64,000 nt of DNA, from NCBI GenBank assembly GCA_025141015.1, contig CP081098.1, forward strand, positions 2,238,501-2,302,500. The letters are read 5' to 3'. Below are positions 44,786-54,040 of the stretch, in pieces (the stretch's first letter is position 1; every line of letters starts with the position of its first letter). Both the position numbers and the translations under genes were made by a program. Source of the DNA: Rhodobacteraceae bacterium M382 (GTDB lineage Bacteria; Pseudomonadota; Alphaproteobacteria; Rhodobacterales; Rhodobacteraceae). The notes under the pieces were generated by a model, which worked only from the letters and a program-made list of their open reading frames with translations, made no database searches and had not been told where the DNA came from.

Positions 44786-45088
44786 TTAAGTCTTGTTACC
44801 GGCGGCAACACGATCCTTCATCAGATGAGAAGGACGGAACGTCAGAACCCGGCGTGGCTGAATAGGAACCTCTTCGCCGGTCTTGGGATTGCGGCCAACA
44901 CGGGCCGATTTATCCCGAACGCTAAAGGTGCCAAAGGACGAAATCTTGACCTGTTCACCCTTTACCAAAGCGTCTGACATGTGTTGCAACATGCTTTCTA
45001 CCAATTGAGCGCTTTCATTGCGGGACAACCCCACTTCTCTGAAAACCGCTTCGCTCAAATCCATACGTGTAAGTGTTTTTTCACCCAT
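44786..45088 (-). CDS. ihfA: Integration host factor subunit alpha
   Basis: The 100-residue HU/IHF-family DNA-bending protein begins [20 protein letters not shown], with [20 protein letters not shown] and [20 protein letters not shown] forming the DNA-binding beta-arm that ends in the conserved Pro. The position upstream of the MerR gene and downstream of fabH identifies it as the alpha subunit rather than beta or HU. It forms a heterodimer with IhfB that bends DNA at promoters and recombination sites. Confidence 0.93.
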   Translation of the reverse strand: MGEKTLTRMDLSEAVFREVGLSRNESAQLVESMLQHMSDALVKGEQVKISSFGTFSVRDKSARVGRNPKTGEEVPIQPRRVLTFRPSHLMKDRVAAGNKT

Positions 45089-45181
45089 ACCAGTCCCCGT
45101 TATTTTGCACGAGCATAGGGCGCAGGGAATTTAACTGTCAATATCAATGAATTGCACGCGCCAGTTTGTAGACGTATTCGG

Positions 45182-46153
45182 TTACCACCGCAGCACAACA
45201 GCCCCCCAGGCCAACCCGCCACCGATGGCTTCGGTCACAATCAAATCGTTTTGCTTGATTTGTCCGTTCTGCTTTCCGACAGACAGGGCCAGCGGAATGG
45301 AAGCAGCCGAAGTATTTCCGTGATCCTGAACGGTCACGATCACCTTATCCATCGGAAGGCCCATCTTCTTAGCGGTGCCTTGGATGATTCGAATATTGGC
45401 CTGATGTGGAACGATCCAGTCCACATCCGCGTTGTTCAACCCGACTTTGGTCAGAGCAGTTTCCGCGGTTTTCGCCAATTTTTCAACGGCATGGCGGAAG
45501 ACTTGATTGCCTTGCATCCGCAAGTGACCGGTCGTGTTGGTCGACACACCCCCATCCACATACAGCAGATCCTTGTGGCGCCCATCCGAATTCAGATCGG
45601 TCGACAGGATCCCGCGATCATCTGTGGTGCCTGCCGCGTCCTGAGCTTCGATCAACAGCGCGCCTGCGCCATCTCCGAACAGCACACAGGTTGAGCGGTC
45701 CGTCCAATCCATGATGCGCGAGAAAGTTTCGGCGCCAATCACAAGGACCCGATCGGCCTGACCGGACAGAATCAGCGCATTGGCATTTGTCAGCGCATAG
45801 ACAAAACCGGCGCAGACCGCCTGTACGTCAAAAGCGAACCCGCGGGTCATGCCCAACTGGGCCTGAACCATGGTCGCAGCCGATGGGAATGTCAGATCCG
45901 CAGTCGATGTGGCCAATACAATGGCATCGACATCATCCGGGCCGAGCCCGGCGTCGTCCAATGCGGCGCGGGCGGCCCTGGTGGCCAGATCCGACGTGGT
46001 TTGACCTGTGGCAGCAAAATGACGGCGTTCGATGCCTGACCGGGACCGGATCCATTCGTCGCTGGTCTCCAGGGTGGTTTCAAATTCGCTGTTCGGGACG
46101 ACCCGTTCAGGCAGGTAATGTCCAACCCCAGTAACCACCGCACGTCGTGTCAT
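45182..46153 (-). CDS. fabH: 3-oxoacyl-ACP synthase III
   Basis: From the ATG at 46153 the 323-residue thiolase-fold enzyme begins MTRRAVVTGVGHYLPERVVP. The catalytic triad blocks are DVQAVCAGFVYALTNANALI (Cys at about 113), PHQANIRIIQGTAKKMG (His) and HGNTSAASIPLAL (Asn). The upstream part of the open frame lies inside plsX and is rejected. It condenses acetyl-CoA with malonyl-ACP to start fatty-acid synthesis. It lies 13 bp after plsX in the usual plsX-fabH-ihfA order. Confidence 0.95.
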   Translation of the reverse strand: MTRRAVVTGVGHYLPERVVPNSEFETTLETSDEWIRSRSGIERRHFAATGQTTSDLATRAARAALDDAGLGPDDVDAIVLATSTADLTFPSAATMVQAQLGMTRGFAFDVQAVCAGFVYALTNANALILSGQADRVLVIGAETFSRIMDWTDRSTCVLFGDGAGALLIEAQDAAGTTDDRGILSTDLNSDGRHKDLLYVDGGVSTNTTGHLRMQGNQVFRHAVEKLAKTAETALTKVGLNNADVDWIVPHQANIRIIQGTAKKMGLPMDKVIVTVQDHGNTSAASIPLALSVGKQNGQIKQNDLIVTEAIGGGLAWGAVVLRW

Positions 46154-46166
46154 ATTTTGGCCTGCC

Positions 46167-47276
46167 TTATTTATTGTCCTTGTCGTCAGCTTGGGCCGAC
46201 TGACTGTCATCTTGAGAGAGTGTACCGGTGGATGCAACCCGGGCCGCCAGTCTTTGTGCAAAACCGGATTGCGCCAGGGTAAAGGCCAACTTGATCGCTG
46301 CGGAGACGCCGGTTGCATCTGCGCCGCCGTGGGATTTGACGACGGTGCCATTCAGGCCCAGAAACACACCGCCATTGACCCGTCTGGGATCAATGCGTTT
46401 TTTCAGTCGCTGCAGCGAGGTATAGGCCAAGACCGAGGCCAGCCGCGACAGCGGCGAATATTTGAAGGCTTCGCGCAAGAGGTCCGAAATCAGGCTGGCG
46501 GTGCCTTCACCAGTCTTGATCGCAACGTTGCCGGTAAAGCCGTCGGTGACGATCACATCCGCGACACTGCCGGGAATATCGCTGCCTTCGACAAAGCCGA
46601 CAAATTCGAAATTGGCGGCATCGGCATGATCGGTGATCAGCCGGTGGGCTTCTTTCAATTCGGCATGGCCTTTGTGTTCTTCGGTGCCGACGTTCAACAA
46701 TCCGACCCGGGGACGGGCCAGCTCCAGACCGTTGCGGGCATAAGAGGCCCCCATCAGGGCATATTGCAGCAGATCGCGGGCATCGGCACGGACATCTGCC
46801 CCCACATCCAGCATCACGTTGAACCCTTGCGGATTGCGTGACGGCCAGAGAACGCCAATCGCCGGGCGATTGACGCCGGGCAGCTTGCGCAGGCGCAGCA
46901 TGGACAAGGCCATCAGCGCACCGGTGTTGCCACAAGAGACGGCACCGTCGGCTTCGCCTTTCTTGACCGAATCAAGCGTCGACCACATCGACGTGCCCTT
47001 GCCATTGCGCATGATATGGCTGGGCTTGTCTTCCATCGTGACAACGTCTTTGGCGTGGCGAATATCGACGCGGCCTTCCAGAATCTTCTTGCGCGCAACC
47101 AAACGGCGGAGCTCGTCTTCGGGACCGTGCAGGATAAACCCGATGTCCGGGTTGATGCTGGCAGAATCGGCAAGACCGGCCACCACAGCAGTGGGGCCGG
47201 CATCTCCGCCCATGGCGTCAACCGAAATAACGATGCGGCCAGCGTTTGCGCGTGTGTCGTCGGGCTGAACCGTCAT
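46167..47276 (-). CDS. plsX: Phosphate acyltransferase PlsX
   Basis: The 369-residue protein has the PlsX hallmarks RIVISVDAMGGDAGPTAVVA at the start, GKGTSMWSTLDSVKKGEADG, AVSCGNTGALMALSMLRLRK, LDVGADVRADARDLLQYALM and DVIVTDGFTGNVAIKTGEGT. It converts acyl-ACP to acyl phosphate for PlsY in phospholipid synthesis. It follows rpmF by 23 bp and precedes fabH by 13 bp, so the rpmF-plsX-fabH group is almost certainly an operon. Confidence 0.95.
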   Translation of the reverse strand: MTVQPDDTRANAGRIVISVDAMGGDAGPTAVVAGLADSASINPDIGFILHGPEDELRRLVARKKILEGRVDIRHAKDVVTMEDKPSHIMRNGKGTSMWSTLDSVKKGEADGAVSCGNTGALMALSMLRLRKLPGVNRPAIGVLWPSRNPQGFNVMLDVGADVRADARDLLQYALMGASYARNGLELARPRVGLLNVGTEEHKGHAELKEAHRLITDHADAANFEFVGFVEGSDIPGSVADVIVTDGFTGNVAIKTGEGTASLISDLLREAFKYSPLSRLASVLAYTSLQRLKKRIDPRRVNGGVFLGLNGTVVKSHGGADATGVSAAIKLAFTLAQSGFAQRLAARVASTGTLSQDDSQSAQADDKDNK

Positions 47277-47299
47277 GCCGGGACCTGTCTGAGTTCAGC

Positions 47300-47506
47300 T
47301 TACGCCGCGTCTTCGTCCAGGTCGATGTCGTCGGTCATGGCAACGATCTCTTTGTCGTTGTAATGGCCGCAGGACGGGCACACGTGGTGCGGACGTTTCA
47401 GTTCGCCACAGTTGGTGCATTCGTTCGGGTTTGCAGCAACCAGTGCATCGTGCGCACGACGGTTGTTGCGGCGCGACTTGGATACTTTGTTCTGTTGGAC
47501 AGCCAT
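47300..47506 (-). CDS. rpmF: 50S ribosomal protein L32
   Basis: The 68-residue protein begins [20 protein letters not shown], the standard L32 start. It has a zinc ribbon of two CxxC pairs ([18 protein letters not shown]) and an acidic end ([10 protein letters not shown]). It heads the plsX-fabH group, coupling ribosome and lipid synthesis as in most proteobacteria. Confidence 0.96.
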   Translation of the reverse strand: MAVQQNKVSKSRRNNRRAHDALVAANPNECTNCGELKRPHHVCPSCGHYNDKEIVAMTDDIDLDEDAA

Positions 47507-47699
47507 GTCTCAACCTTTGTCTGCTGTGGCCGGGGACAAGGTCCGGGGCCTGGGTTTCAGTGTCTCGTTCAAAACGGTGTGACGTGCGTTTAGGCCGCGG
47601 CCTGTCCGTTGTCCAACCTTAAATCCGATGAGCGCGCGAAAATACTGTGATTTTTGATCTTCGCAAGCGCTTTTTCCACCTGCATGGCAGGCTTGAGCC

Positions 47700-48236
47700 T
47701 CACTTATCCTTGTTCAGGGCATCCTTCAAGGCCGCCAAACCCGCAAAGGGTTTAACATCGTCATCTGTCAATGGCTGGACCCCGGGGTCGGCATGGACGG
47801 ATTCGCCCAGGGCGACGCCGGCCTTGCGGGGATAGACCGGCAGATTCAGCGCCAGCGACTCGGCCATGATGGCCGCAACATCGATCTCTGTGCCCAACGG
47901 CTCAATTGTGTCGTCTTCGCTCATTTCGACTTCGTTGTCTTCTGGTGTGTCCCAGTCCGACAAGAACGTGCGTTCGATCCACAGGTCAATTCGTGTGGTG
48001 ACCGGGTCCAACGAGACCACGCAAGGCTGTGTAACTGTTGCCCCCAGTTTTGCCTTGAGCCGCCAATCGCGTTTTCCCTGTGCCTTGATCTCGCCAGAGA
48101 AACGCAATTTGCGCAAATCCAGCAATTCAAGTTCAGAGGCCAGCGCCGACAAAGCGTCGGAATCAGGGGTCAGATCAAAGGGGGTCGGGCTGTTTTGCGA
48201 CAGGTCGGCGACGCGCAGGGCCGGATAATGTGACAT
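47700..48236 (-). CDS. DUF177 (YceD-like) protein
   Basis: From the ATG at 48236 the 178-residue protein begins MSHYPALRVADLSQNSPTPF. It has the YceD blocks LRFSGEIKAQGKRDWRLKAK, LGATVTQPCVVSLDPVTTRI and the acidic IEPLGTEIDVAAIMAESLAL, NLPVYPRK. Its position directly upstream of rpmF is the classic location of yceD, which is linked to 23S rRNA metabolism in other bacteria. The open frame continues upstream but overlaps the divergent bamE, so 48236 is used. It is divergent from bamE (86 bp). Confidence 0.85.
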   Translation of the reverse strand: MSHYPALRVADLSQNSPTPFDLTPDSDALSALASELELLDLRKLRFSGEIKAQGKRDWRLKAKLGATVTQPCVVSLDPVTTRIDLWIERTFLSDWDTPEDNEVEMSEDDTIEPLGTEIDVAAIMAESLALNLPVYPRKAGVALGESVHADPGVQPLTDDDVKPFAGLAALKDALNKDK

Positions 48237-48322
48237 TTTCGTCGACTTTCGTTTCTTGAACCGATGGCAAGCTTTGGGTAATTCGGATAAAAGGCGTTGA
48301 ACGCCAAGGCAAGAGGGCAGGC

Positions 48323-48790
48323 ATGATCGTGAACATTTCAAGGTTGAAACTGGTGCGTGGTGCCGCGATGGCAATCGGGCTCGCTGCTGTGTTGGCCGGA
48401 TGTAGTGCGAGCTATCGCAACCATGGCTATGTCCCCTCCGAAGAACTTTTGGCCGAAGTGGTCCCCGGTGTCGATACCCGCGACAGCGTTGCCGAAACTA
48501 TCGGGGCTCCGACGTCATCGGGTGTTCTGAATGATGGCGGGTACTATTATGTCGCGTCGCGCGTGCGCCATTATGGGGCGAGCAAGCCCAAAGTTGTATC
48601 GCGCGAATTGGTCGCCATCAATTTCGACCAGTCCGGTACGGTGAGCGGTATCGAACGCTACGGGTTGGAGGACGGCAAAGCCATTCCGCTGGAACGTCGC
48701 GTGACCAGTTCGAGTATCGAAAACAAAACCTTCCTGCGTCAGTTGCTGGGCAACCTGGGACGCTTTAACCCCGCAACGGCGATCGAATAA
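48323..48790 (+). CDS. bamE: Outer-membrane assembly lipoprotein BamE (SmpA/OmlA)
   Basis: The 155-residue lipoprotein has a signal peptide with lipobox VLAGC (Cys27) and the SmpA/OmlA core GYVPSEELLAEVVPGVDTRD, SVAETIGAPTSSGVLNDGGY and YYVASRVRHYGASKPKVVSR. BamE supports BamD in inserting beta-barrel proteins. The location divergent from the DUF177-rpmF group is standard for alphaproteobacteria. Confidence 0.9.
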   Translation: MIVNISRLKLVRGAAMAIGLAAVLAGCSASYRNHGYVPSEELLAEVVPGVDTRDSVAETIGAPTSSGVLNDGGYYYVASRVRHYGASKPKVVSRELVAINFDQSGTVSGIERYGLEDGKAIPLERRVTSSSIENKTFLRQLLGNLGRFNPATAIE

Positions 48791-48914
48791 CCCGGTCCGT
48801 CGCAAAGCGGGAAACGCGGCAACAATTTCTGCGATGGGTTGCATGTGGTCGCCCCTCTGTCACATCCTGCGGGGCACAGGGCCTGTGGCCTGATGTCTTG
48901 GACGGAGTTCCCGG

Positions 48915-49658
48915 ATGCCGACACGCGATACAATTCTGTTGTCAAAGGGGCGATATCAGGCCCGGCTTGGTCAGTCGGATGATGATCTGATCCGGGCGCA
49001 AAACCTGCGCGGCCTGTGTTTTCGCAGGGATGGCGTGGATCAGGACAGCTATGACCCCGGCTGTGTCCATGTTCTGGTCGAAGAACGCGTCACCGGCCGT
49101 CTGGTCTGTTGCTTTCGCATGTTGATGTTGCAGAACGGAGCCGATGTACCCCACAGTTATTCGGCCCAGTTCTATGATTTGACAGCGCTTTTTGGATTTC
49201 CGGGCTCGATGGTCGAATTGGGACGTTTTTGTATTCACCCTGATCACGCCGATGCTGACATCCTGCGTGTGGCCTGGGGGGCAATGACGCAGTTCGTGGA
49301 TCAACATGGCGTCGAAATGCTGTTTGGATGTTCCTCGTTTGTCGGGACGCAGGCCGATCAATATCTGGATGTCTTTGCCGTACTGAAGCACCGGCATCTG
49401 GCACCGGAACGGTGGTTGCCCCGGATCAAGGCACCGGACGTCTTTCGGTTTGCCGCCCAGGTGCGCCGTCCACCAGATTCGCAAAAGGCCCTGCAGAAGA
49501 TGCCGCCGTTGTTGCGGACGTATTTGTTGATGGGGGGGTGGGTCAGTGACCATGCGGTGGTGGATCAGCAGATGAACACGTTGCACGTGTTTACCGGCCT
49601 TGAAATCAATGCGATTCCCCCGGCGCGGAAACGTTTGTTGCGGGCTGTAGCCGGGTAA
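48915..49658 (+). CDS. olsB: L-ornithine N-alpha-acyltransferase (OlsB), GNAT fold
   Basis: The 247-residue protein matches OlsB. SKGRYQARLGQSDDDLIRAQ, NLRGLCFRRDGVDQDSYDPG, VHVLVEERVTGRLVCCFRML and VELGRFCIHPDHADADILRV are the acyl-ACP-dependent acyltransferase blocks of the hemolysin-like GNAT family. It transfers a 3-hydroxyacyl chain to ornithine, the first step to ornithine lipids common in roseobacters. olsA, the second enzyme, is not adjacent. The dispersed repeat copy lies four bases after the stop. Confidence 0.85.
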   Translation: MPTRDTILLSKGRYQARLGQSDDDLIRAQNLRGLCFRRDGVDQDSYDPGCVHVLVEERVTGRLVCCFRMLMLQNGADVPHSYSAQFYDLTALFGFPGSMVELGRFCIHPDHADADILRVAWGAMTQFVDQHGVEMLFGCSSFVGTQADQYLDVFAVLKHRHLAPERWLPRIKAPDVFRFAAQVRRPPDSQKALQKMPPLLRTYLLMGGWVSDHAVVDQQMNTLHVFTGLEINAIPPARKRLLRAVAG

Positions 49659-49661
49659 TTT

Positions 49662-49685
49662 CAGGTATTTTTGACCAGAAAGAAG
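49662..49685 (+). repeat. Copy of a dispersed intergenic element (3' flank of olsB)
   Basis: AGGTATTTTTGACCAGAAAG lies at 49663-49682. It matches 63674-63693 (+) and, more loosely, 59451-59470 on the reverse strand. This copy has no adjoining GC-rich hairpin. Confidence 0.6.
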
Positions 49686-49728
49686 CCAGAGCGTTGACGC
49701 CCGGTGCCCAGCCGTTTAGCTGCCGGAT

Positions 49729-51537
49729 ATGGCACGTATTCCTCTTTTGCAGATGGCCGGAATTTCACTGACCTTTGGTGGTGATCCGGTGTTTGATAAT
49801 CTTGATCTGGTGGTCCAGCCAGGCGACCGTGTCGCCCTGGTCGGCCGGAATGGGTCGGGCAAATCCACCCTGATGAAAGTCATGGCAGGATTGGTGGAGC
49901 CAGATCGCGGCGACATTGTTGTCCCGCCGGGCAAAAGCGTCGGTTACATGGAGCAGGACCCCGGAATGAAAGGGTTTGCCACGTTGGGTGACTATGCCGC
50001 CAGCGGATTGGAGCCCGGTGAATTGTACAAGGTGGAGCGGGCTGGAGAAGGGTTGAAGTTCGACCCGGCGCGTCCGATTGAAACGGCTTCGGGTGGGGAA
50101 CGACGTCGCGCAGCATTGGCCAAATTGATGGCCGAAGCCCCGGATCTGATGTTGTTGGACGAACCGACCAACCACCTGGACATCGAAGCGATCGGCTGGC
50201 TCGAAGCCGAACTGAAGGCCACGCGCGCCGCCTATGTGCTGATTTCTCATGACCGCGCATTTTTGCGTGAATTGACCCGTGCAACCCTTTGGATTGACAG
50301 GGGAATGGTTCGGCGGCAGGAAAAGGGTTTTGATGCTTTCGAAGCCTGGCGTGACAAGGTCTGGGATGATGAGGACATGGCGCGTCACAAGTTGAACCGG
50401 CTGATCAAATCCGAAAGCCGCTGGGCCGTCGAAGGTATCAGCGCCCGGCGCAAGCGCAATATGGGCCGGGTGCGCGCCCTGCATGAGCTCAAGGACCAGC
50501 GCGCCGGTCAGATCAAACGTCAGGGCACTGCCGATATGGCGTTTGACGGGGCACCAAAATCAGGGCGCCAAGTGGTCGAGGCTGTTGACCTGTCCAAATC
50601 CTTCGATGGAAAACCTATTGTGCGCAACTTTTCGCTCAAGGTGCAGCGTGGCGACCGGATTGCTTTTGTCGGACCCAACGGGGTGGGCAAAACGACGGTG
50701 CTGAAGATGTTGTTGGGGTTGGAACAACCGGATGACGGACAGATCCGGATGGGCACCAATCTGGAACTTGCCATGTTTGATCAGACCCGTGACCAGCTGG
50801 ATCCGGACATGAGCCTGTGGGACAATCTGACCAGCGACCCCGGCATGCGGGTTTCCGGCAAGGCGGATCAAGTGATGGTACGCGGTGAGCCGCGCCATGT
50901 GGTCGGGTATCTCAAGGATTTTCTGTTTGACGAACGCCAGGCGCGTGCACCGGTACGGTCGCTGTCGGGGGGCGAAAAGGCGCGGCTGTTGTTGGCGCGA
51001 TTGATGGCACGACAAAGCAATCTTCTGGTATTGGACGAACCGACAAACGATCTGGACGTGGAAACGTTGGATCTGTTGCAGGAAATTCTGGACGACTATG
51101 ATGGGACCGTTCTGTTGGTCAGCCACGACCGGGATTTTCTGGACCGGATCGCGACAACGACGATTGCCATGGAAGGCAACGGGCAGGCCGTGGCCTATGC
51201 TGGTGGCTGGAGCGACTATCAGGCCCAACGTGCGCCCGAACAGACCAAGGTCCAGGCCAAGCCCAAGGTAGACAAACCCAAAACCAAGCCGGAGCCCAAG
51301 GCCAAGTCGGGCCTGTCCTTTACCGAAAAGCATCGGCTGGAGGCTTTGCCGGGCGAAATTGAACGGTTGGAGCAGGAAATCGCCAAATTGGAACAGTTGA
51401 TGGCGGACCCTGAATTGTTTTCACGCGACCCGGTCAAATTCCAGAAGGCCAGCGAAGCCCTGGTGGAACGGCAGAACAAGCTGTCAGAAGCCGAAGAAGA
51501 ATGGCTGAAACTGGAAGAAAAGTCCGAAGCAGGATGA
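49729..51537 (+). CDS. ABC-F family ATPase (Uup-like)
   Basis: The 602-residue soluble protein has two ATP-binding cassettes and no membrane helices. The first has Walker A GRNGSGKST, signature ASGGERRRAAL and Walker B LMLLDEPTNHLD. The second has GPNGVGKTT, LSGGEKARLLLARL and LLVLDEPTNDLD. The linker has the usual charged helices. The C-terminal 110 residues include a Lys/Pro-rich stretch and a coiled coil (RLEALPGEIERLEQEIAKLE), as in Uup. ABC-F proteins act on ribosomes or branched DNA. Its stop is seven bases before the broken kinase gene. Confidence 0.92.
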   Translation: MARIPLLQMAGISLTFGGDPVFDNLDLVVQPGDRVALVGRNGSGKSTLMKVMAGLVEPDRGDIVVPPGKSVGYMEQDPGMKGFATLGDYAASGLEPGELYKVERAGEGLKFDPARPIETASGGERRRAALAKLMAEAPDLMLLDEPTNHLDIEAIGWLEAELKATRAAYVLISHDRAFLRELTRATLWIDRGMVRRQEKGFDAFEAWRDKVWDDEDMARHKLNRLIKSESRWAVEGISARRKRNMGRVRALHELKDQRAGQIKRQGTADMAFDGAPKSGRQVVEAVDLSKSFDGKPIVRNFSLKVQRGDRIAFVGPNGVGKTTVLKMLLGLEQPDDGQIRMGTNLELAMFDQTRDQLDPDMSLWDNLTSDPGMRVSGKADQVMVRGEPRHVVGYLKDFLFDERQARAPVRSLSGGEKARLLLARLMARQSNLLVLDEPTNDLDVETLDLLQEILDDYDGTVLLVSHDRDFLDRIATTTIAMEGNGQAVAYAGGWSDYQAQRAPEQTKVQAKPKVDKPKTKPEPKAKSGLSFTEKHRLEALPGEIERLEQEIAKLEQLMADPELFSRDPVKFQKASEALVERQNKLSEAEEEWLKLEEKSEAG

Positions 51538-51543
51538 TCTGAT

Positions 51544-52092
51544 ATGTGCGCGCAGGTCATTTTTCTGCATGGCCCTTCCAGCAGTGGAAAATCCACACTG
51601 GCCCGCGCGCTGCAGGCCTAGGTTGACCGCCCGTTCCGGCATGTGTCGATTGATCACCTGCGAGACAGCGGCATGATTCCGATACACCGGTTCCGCGCAG
51701 GTGATTTTGACTGGATGCAGAGCAGAGAACGGGTTTTCGAAGGGTTTCATACGTCGCTGTCTGCCTATGCGGACGCTGGAAACAATCTGATCGTCGAACA
51801 TATTCTGGATCAATCAGAATGGGTCGGGCGGCTGGTCGCGCTACTTGCCGATCATGATGTGTTCTTTGTCGGGATGCATTGTGATCTGGAAACGCTCAAC
51901 AGGCGGGAACAGCAGCGGGCGGATCGACCTGTTGGCAGCGCACAGCGGGATTTCGACACCGTTCATGACGGGCGTGTGTATGACCTGGAGTTGAACGGAG
52001 CCGATCCGGTCGACACCAATGTCTCCAAATTATTGCACGTCTGGCGCAGCGGGCGGCGGAAATCCGAATTCCGTGCCGCCCAACTGATGTGA
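51544..52092 (+). pseudogene. Chloramphenicol-phosphotransferase-like kinase, interrupted by in-frame TAG
   Basis: Reading from the ATG at 51544: MCAQVIFLHGPSSSGKSTLA, RALQA, stop (TAG 51619-51621), VDRPFRHVSIDHLRDSGMIP and then 147 more residues in the same frame. The Walker A loop GPSSSGKST lies before the stop. The rest (HILDQSEWVGRLVALLADHD, VFFVGMHCDLETLNRREQQR, ADRPVGSAQRDFDTVHDGRV) is a full CPT-like P-loop kinase ending FRAAQLM. The 182-codon frame is otherwise clean, so one nonsense mutation, likely recent, separates the nucleotide-binding loop from the body. Restart at ATG 51673 would lack the loop. It probably is not functional unless the TAG is read through. Confidence 0.78.
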
Positions 52093-52848
52093 TCAACGCA
52101 TGCGCAGGGCACCGTCGATGCGGATGACTTCGCCGTTCAGATATCCCATTTCGACAATGAAACCGGCCAGACGGCCGTATTCGCGCGGATCGCCCAAGCG
52201 GGCAGGGTTGGGCACATCGGCGGCCAGTTGCTGTTGCACGTCTTCGGGCAGGCCAGCCAGCATCGGGGTCATAAAGATCCCCGGCGCAATGGTCATCACC
52301 CGAATTCCGGTGGATGACAGATCGCGTGCCATCGGCAGGGTCATGCCGACCACGCCGCCCTTGGAGGCGGCATAGGCAACCTGGCCCTTTTGCCCGTCAA
52401 AGGCCGCAATTGATGCGGTGTTGATGATCACGCCGCGCCCACCGTCAGCTTCCGGTTCGTTCCGGGCAATTTCGACGGCGGCCAGACGGGACACATTGAA
52501 AGTGCCGACCAGGTTGATATCGATGGTGCGTTTATAGGCGTCCAGGGGATGCGGCCCATCCTTGCCGACGGTTTTGATGCCATAGGCGATGCCGGCGCAA
52601 TTTACCGCCGCGGTGATCTTGCCCATCTTCTCAACAGCGGTTGCGATGGCTGCGGCAACGCTGTCTTCATCCGTCACATCGGTCTGGGCAAAATGCCCTC
52701 CGATTTCGGCGGCCACGGCTTGTCCGCGTTCAGAGTCCCGGTCGAGAATCGTCACCTGAGCGCCGTTCTCGGCAAAGTAGCGCGCGGTGGCCTCTCCCAG
52801 ACCAGAGGCACCTCCGGTGATGACGGCGGCAGTAGTAGACAGCTGCAT
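52093..52848 (-). CDS. Short-chain dehydrogenase/reductase (3-hydroxyacyl-CoA dehydrogenase-like)
   Basis: The 251-residue classical SDR has the cofactor loop [15 protein letters not shown], a D residue after beta-2 (ILDRDSERG) indicating NAD(H) preference, NCAG, and catalytic Ser-Tyr-Lys in [20 protein letters not shown] followed by [10 protein letters not shown]. The insert [20 protein letters not shown] and the ending [13 protein letters not shown] are characteristic of type II 3-hydroxyacyl-CoA dehydrogenases (HSD17B10-like). It may act in branched-chain or short-chain acyl-CoA oxidation. It is convergent with the broken kinase. Confidence 0.88.
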   Translation of the reverse strand: MQLSTTAAVITGGASGLGEATARYFAENGAQVTILDRDSERGQAVAAEIGGHFAQTDVTDEDSVAAAIATAVEKMGKITAAVNCAGIAYGIKTVGKDGPHPLDAYKRTIDINLVGTFNVSRLAAVEIARNEPEADGGRGVIINTASIAAFDGQKGQVAYAASKGGVVGMTLPMARDLSSTGIRVMTIAPGIFMTPMLAGLPEDVQQQLAADVPNPARLGDPREYGRLAGFIVEMGYLNGEVIRIDGALRMR

Positions 52849-52878
52849 GGTGGCTTCCTTTGGTTTATGAACGTGTGT

Positions 52879-53856
52879 TCAAATAACCTGTGGGTGACCC
52901 TGCTGTCCAGTTTTTCGAGGCGAATGCCGGAACGTCATCAACCGGCGATCCAAGGCGGCCAAAGGACCAAGCGTACGCCCCAAGGGCGGCCACCAGATCC
53001 AAGTGCCTCCCAAAGTTTGCAAATCCGCACCGGTCCCCAATTTGAACCGGGCCAGACCGGGTGCGTCTTCTGTATTGACCAATCCAAGATCGAGCTGCAC
53101 GCATCCCTGTTCGTGCAGCCATTCAATGGCATTCCAAATCAACAGGTTATGTGCCGAAGTTTGGCGACCTCTGGGGCTGCTGACCCCGATGTGGTAGGTG
53201 GCACCGCCCCCGTGGCGCAAGACAAGGATTGCGGCGACCGGGTCATTGCCGTCATAGGCTGTAAACAGCTTGGCCTGGCCCGGGTTTTCGCGGGCATAGG
53301 CCAATGTCAACGCGATGGGCCAGTTTTGATACCTGCGTTGGCGTTGCTGAATCTGATCGCTGGTCAATACCCAGTGAGTCGGATCCTGAGCCAGATTCTG
53401 CTGCGTGACCCGCAACGCCTGCGATTCGCTGTGGACAAGACGGTTGCGCCATTTTTGGTGCAGTTGCGCACGCAATTGGGTGAGGTCACGATCCAGTTTT
53501 AGGATCGCCGCACGTGCCGGACCGACCAATGGCACTGCACCCAATGGGCCAAGATTGGGTTCCGGGTGATCAGGCGACAGCAGGATCGGAGTTCGGGTCA
53601 ACCCTTCTTCCTGAAGGATTTCCAAGAGGCGCTGTGGCTTGCGCAGCTGGACACGCGGTAGCATCGCGACGTCGATTCCGGGCCAGAATCGGCGCCTTAA
53701 TACCAAAATACGATCCAATTGTGAGAGAATCAGCGGTGTTCGACCGAGATAGCGCAACGCTCCGGCAAATTCGCTGGATTGTTGCAGGGGGCGGACAGTA
53801 TCGGTCCGGCGGGGCCTGACGGGCGGGGACATCTGGGCAGCGGCAATATCAAACAT
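52879..53856 (-). CDS. FemAB/GNAT-type acyltransferase-like protein
   Basis: The 325-residue protein looks like the BioF2/FemAB-like acetyltransferase group. A less conserved N-terminal half (PILLSPDHPEPNLGPLGAVP) is followed by LDRDLTQLRAQLHQKWRNRL and a GNAT-like core: AYDGNDPVAAILVLRHGGGA, TYHIGVSSPRGRQTSAHNLL, IWNAIEWLHEQGCVQLDLGL. The QLDLG and FKLGTGADLQTLGGTW ends are typical of peptidoglycan or glycan N-acyltransferase relatives. The substrate is unknown. It lies on the reverse strand upstream of the SDR gene. Confidence 0.75.
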   Translation of the reverse strand: MFDIAAAQMSPPVRPRRTDTVRPLQQSSEFAGALRYLGRTPLILSQLDRILVLRRRFWPGIDVAMLPRVQLRKPQRLLEILQEEGLTRTPILLSPDHPEPNLGPLGAVPLVGPARAAILKLDRDLTQLRAQLHQKWRNRLVHSESQALRVTQQNLAQDPTHWVLTSDQIQQRQRRYQNWPIALTLAYARENPGQAKLFTAYDGNDPVAAILVLRHGGGATYHIGVSSPRGRQTSAHNLLIWNAIEWLHEQGCVQLDLGLVNTEDAPGLARFKLGTGADLQTLGGTWIWWPPLGRTLGPLAALDRRLMTFRHSPRKTGQQGHPQVI

Positions 53857-53902
53857 GTGCTTGATTAACCGGCGTGAAACCTAATTCACGGTTAATGGCG
53901 TC

Positions 53903-54040
53903 ATGAAAAAATCTGTTCTGATCCTGGGCCACAGCGCCCGCGCCCCGCGAATGACAAAGGCGGCGGCCGTCCTAATGGCCACCGCCTTGTCGATTCCGGT
54001 CTTTTTGATCCTCAACCTGTTGGATTGGTTGTTGCTTTAG
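53903..54040 (+). CDS. Possible small membrane protein (45 aa)
   Basis: An ATG at 53903 opens [45 protein letters not shown] and a stop overlapping the tyrS stop by four bases. A basic N-terminus and one predicted transmembrane helix (about residues 20-45) are visible. The ribosome site is weak. The gene is supported only by its hydrophobic profile and by filling an otherwise empty gap. Confidence 0.45.
   Translation: MKKSVLILGHSARAPRMTKAAAVLMATALSIPVFLILNLLDWLLL

Noticed and set aside
51619-51621. TAG as a pyrrolysine codon, given the MttB-family gene in the window
   Set aside because: The MttB homolog itself has no in-frame TAG, no pyl genes are seen, and the TAG lies in an unrelated kinase. 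A nonsense mutation is simpler.
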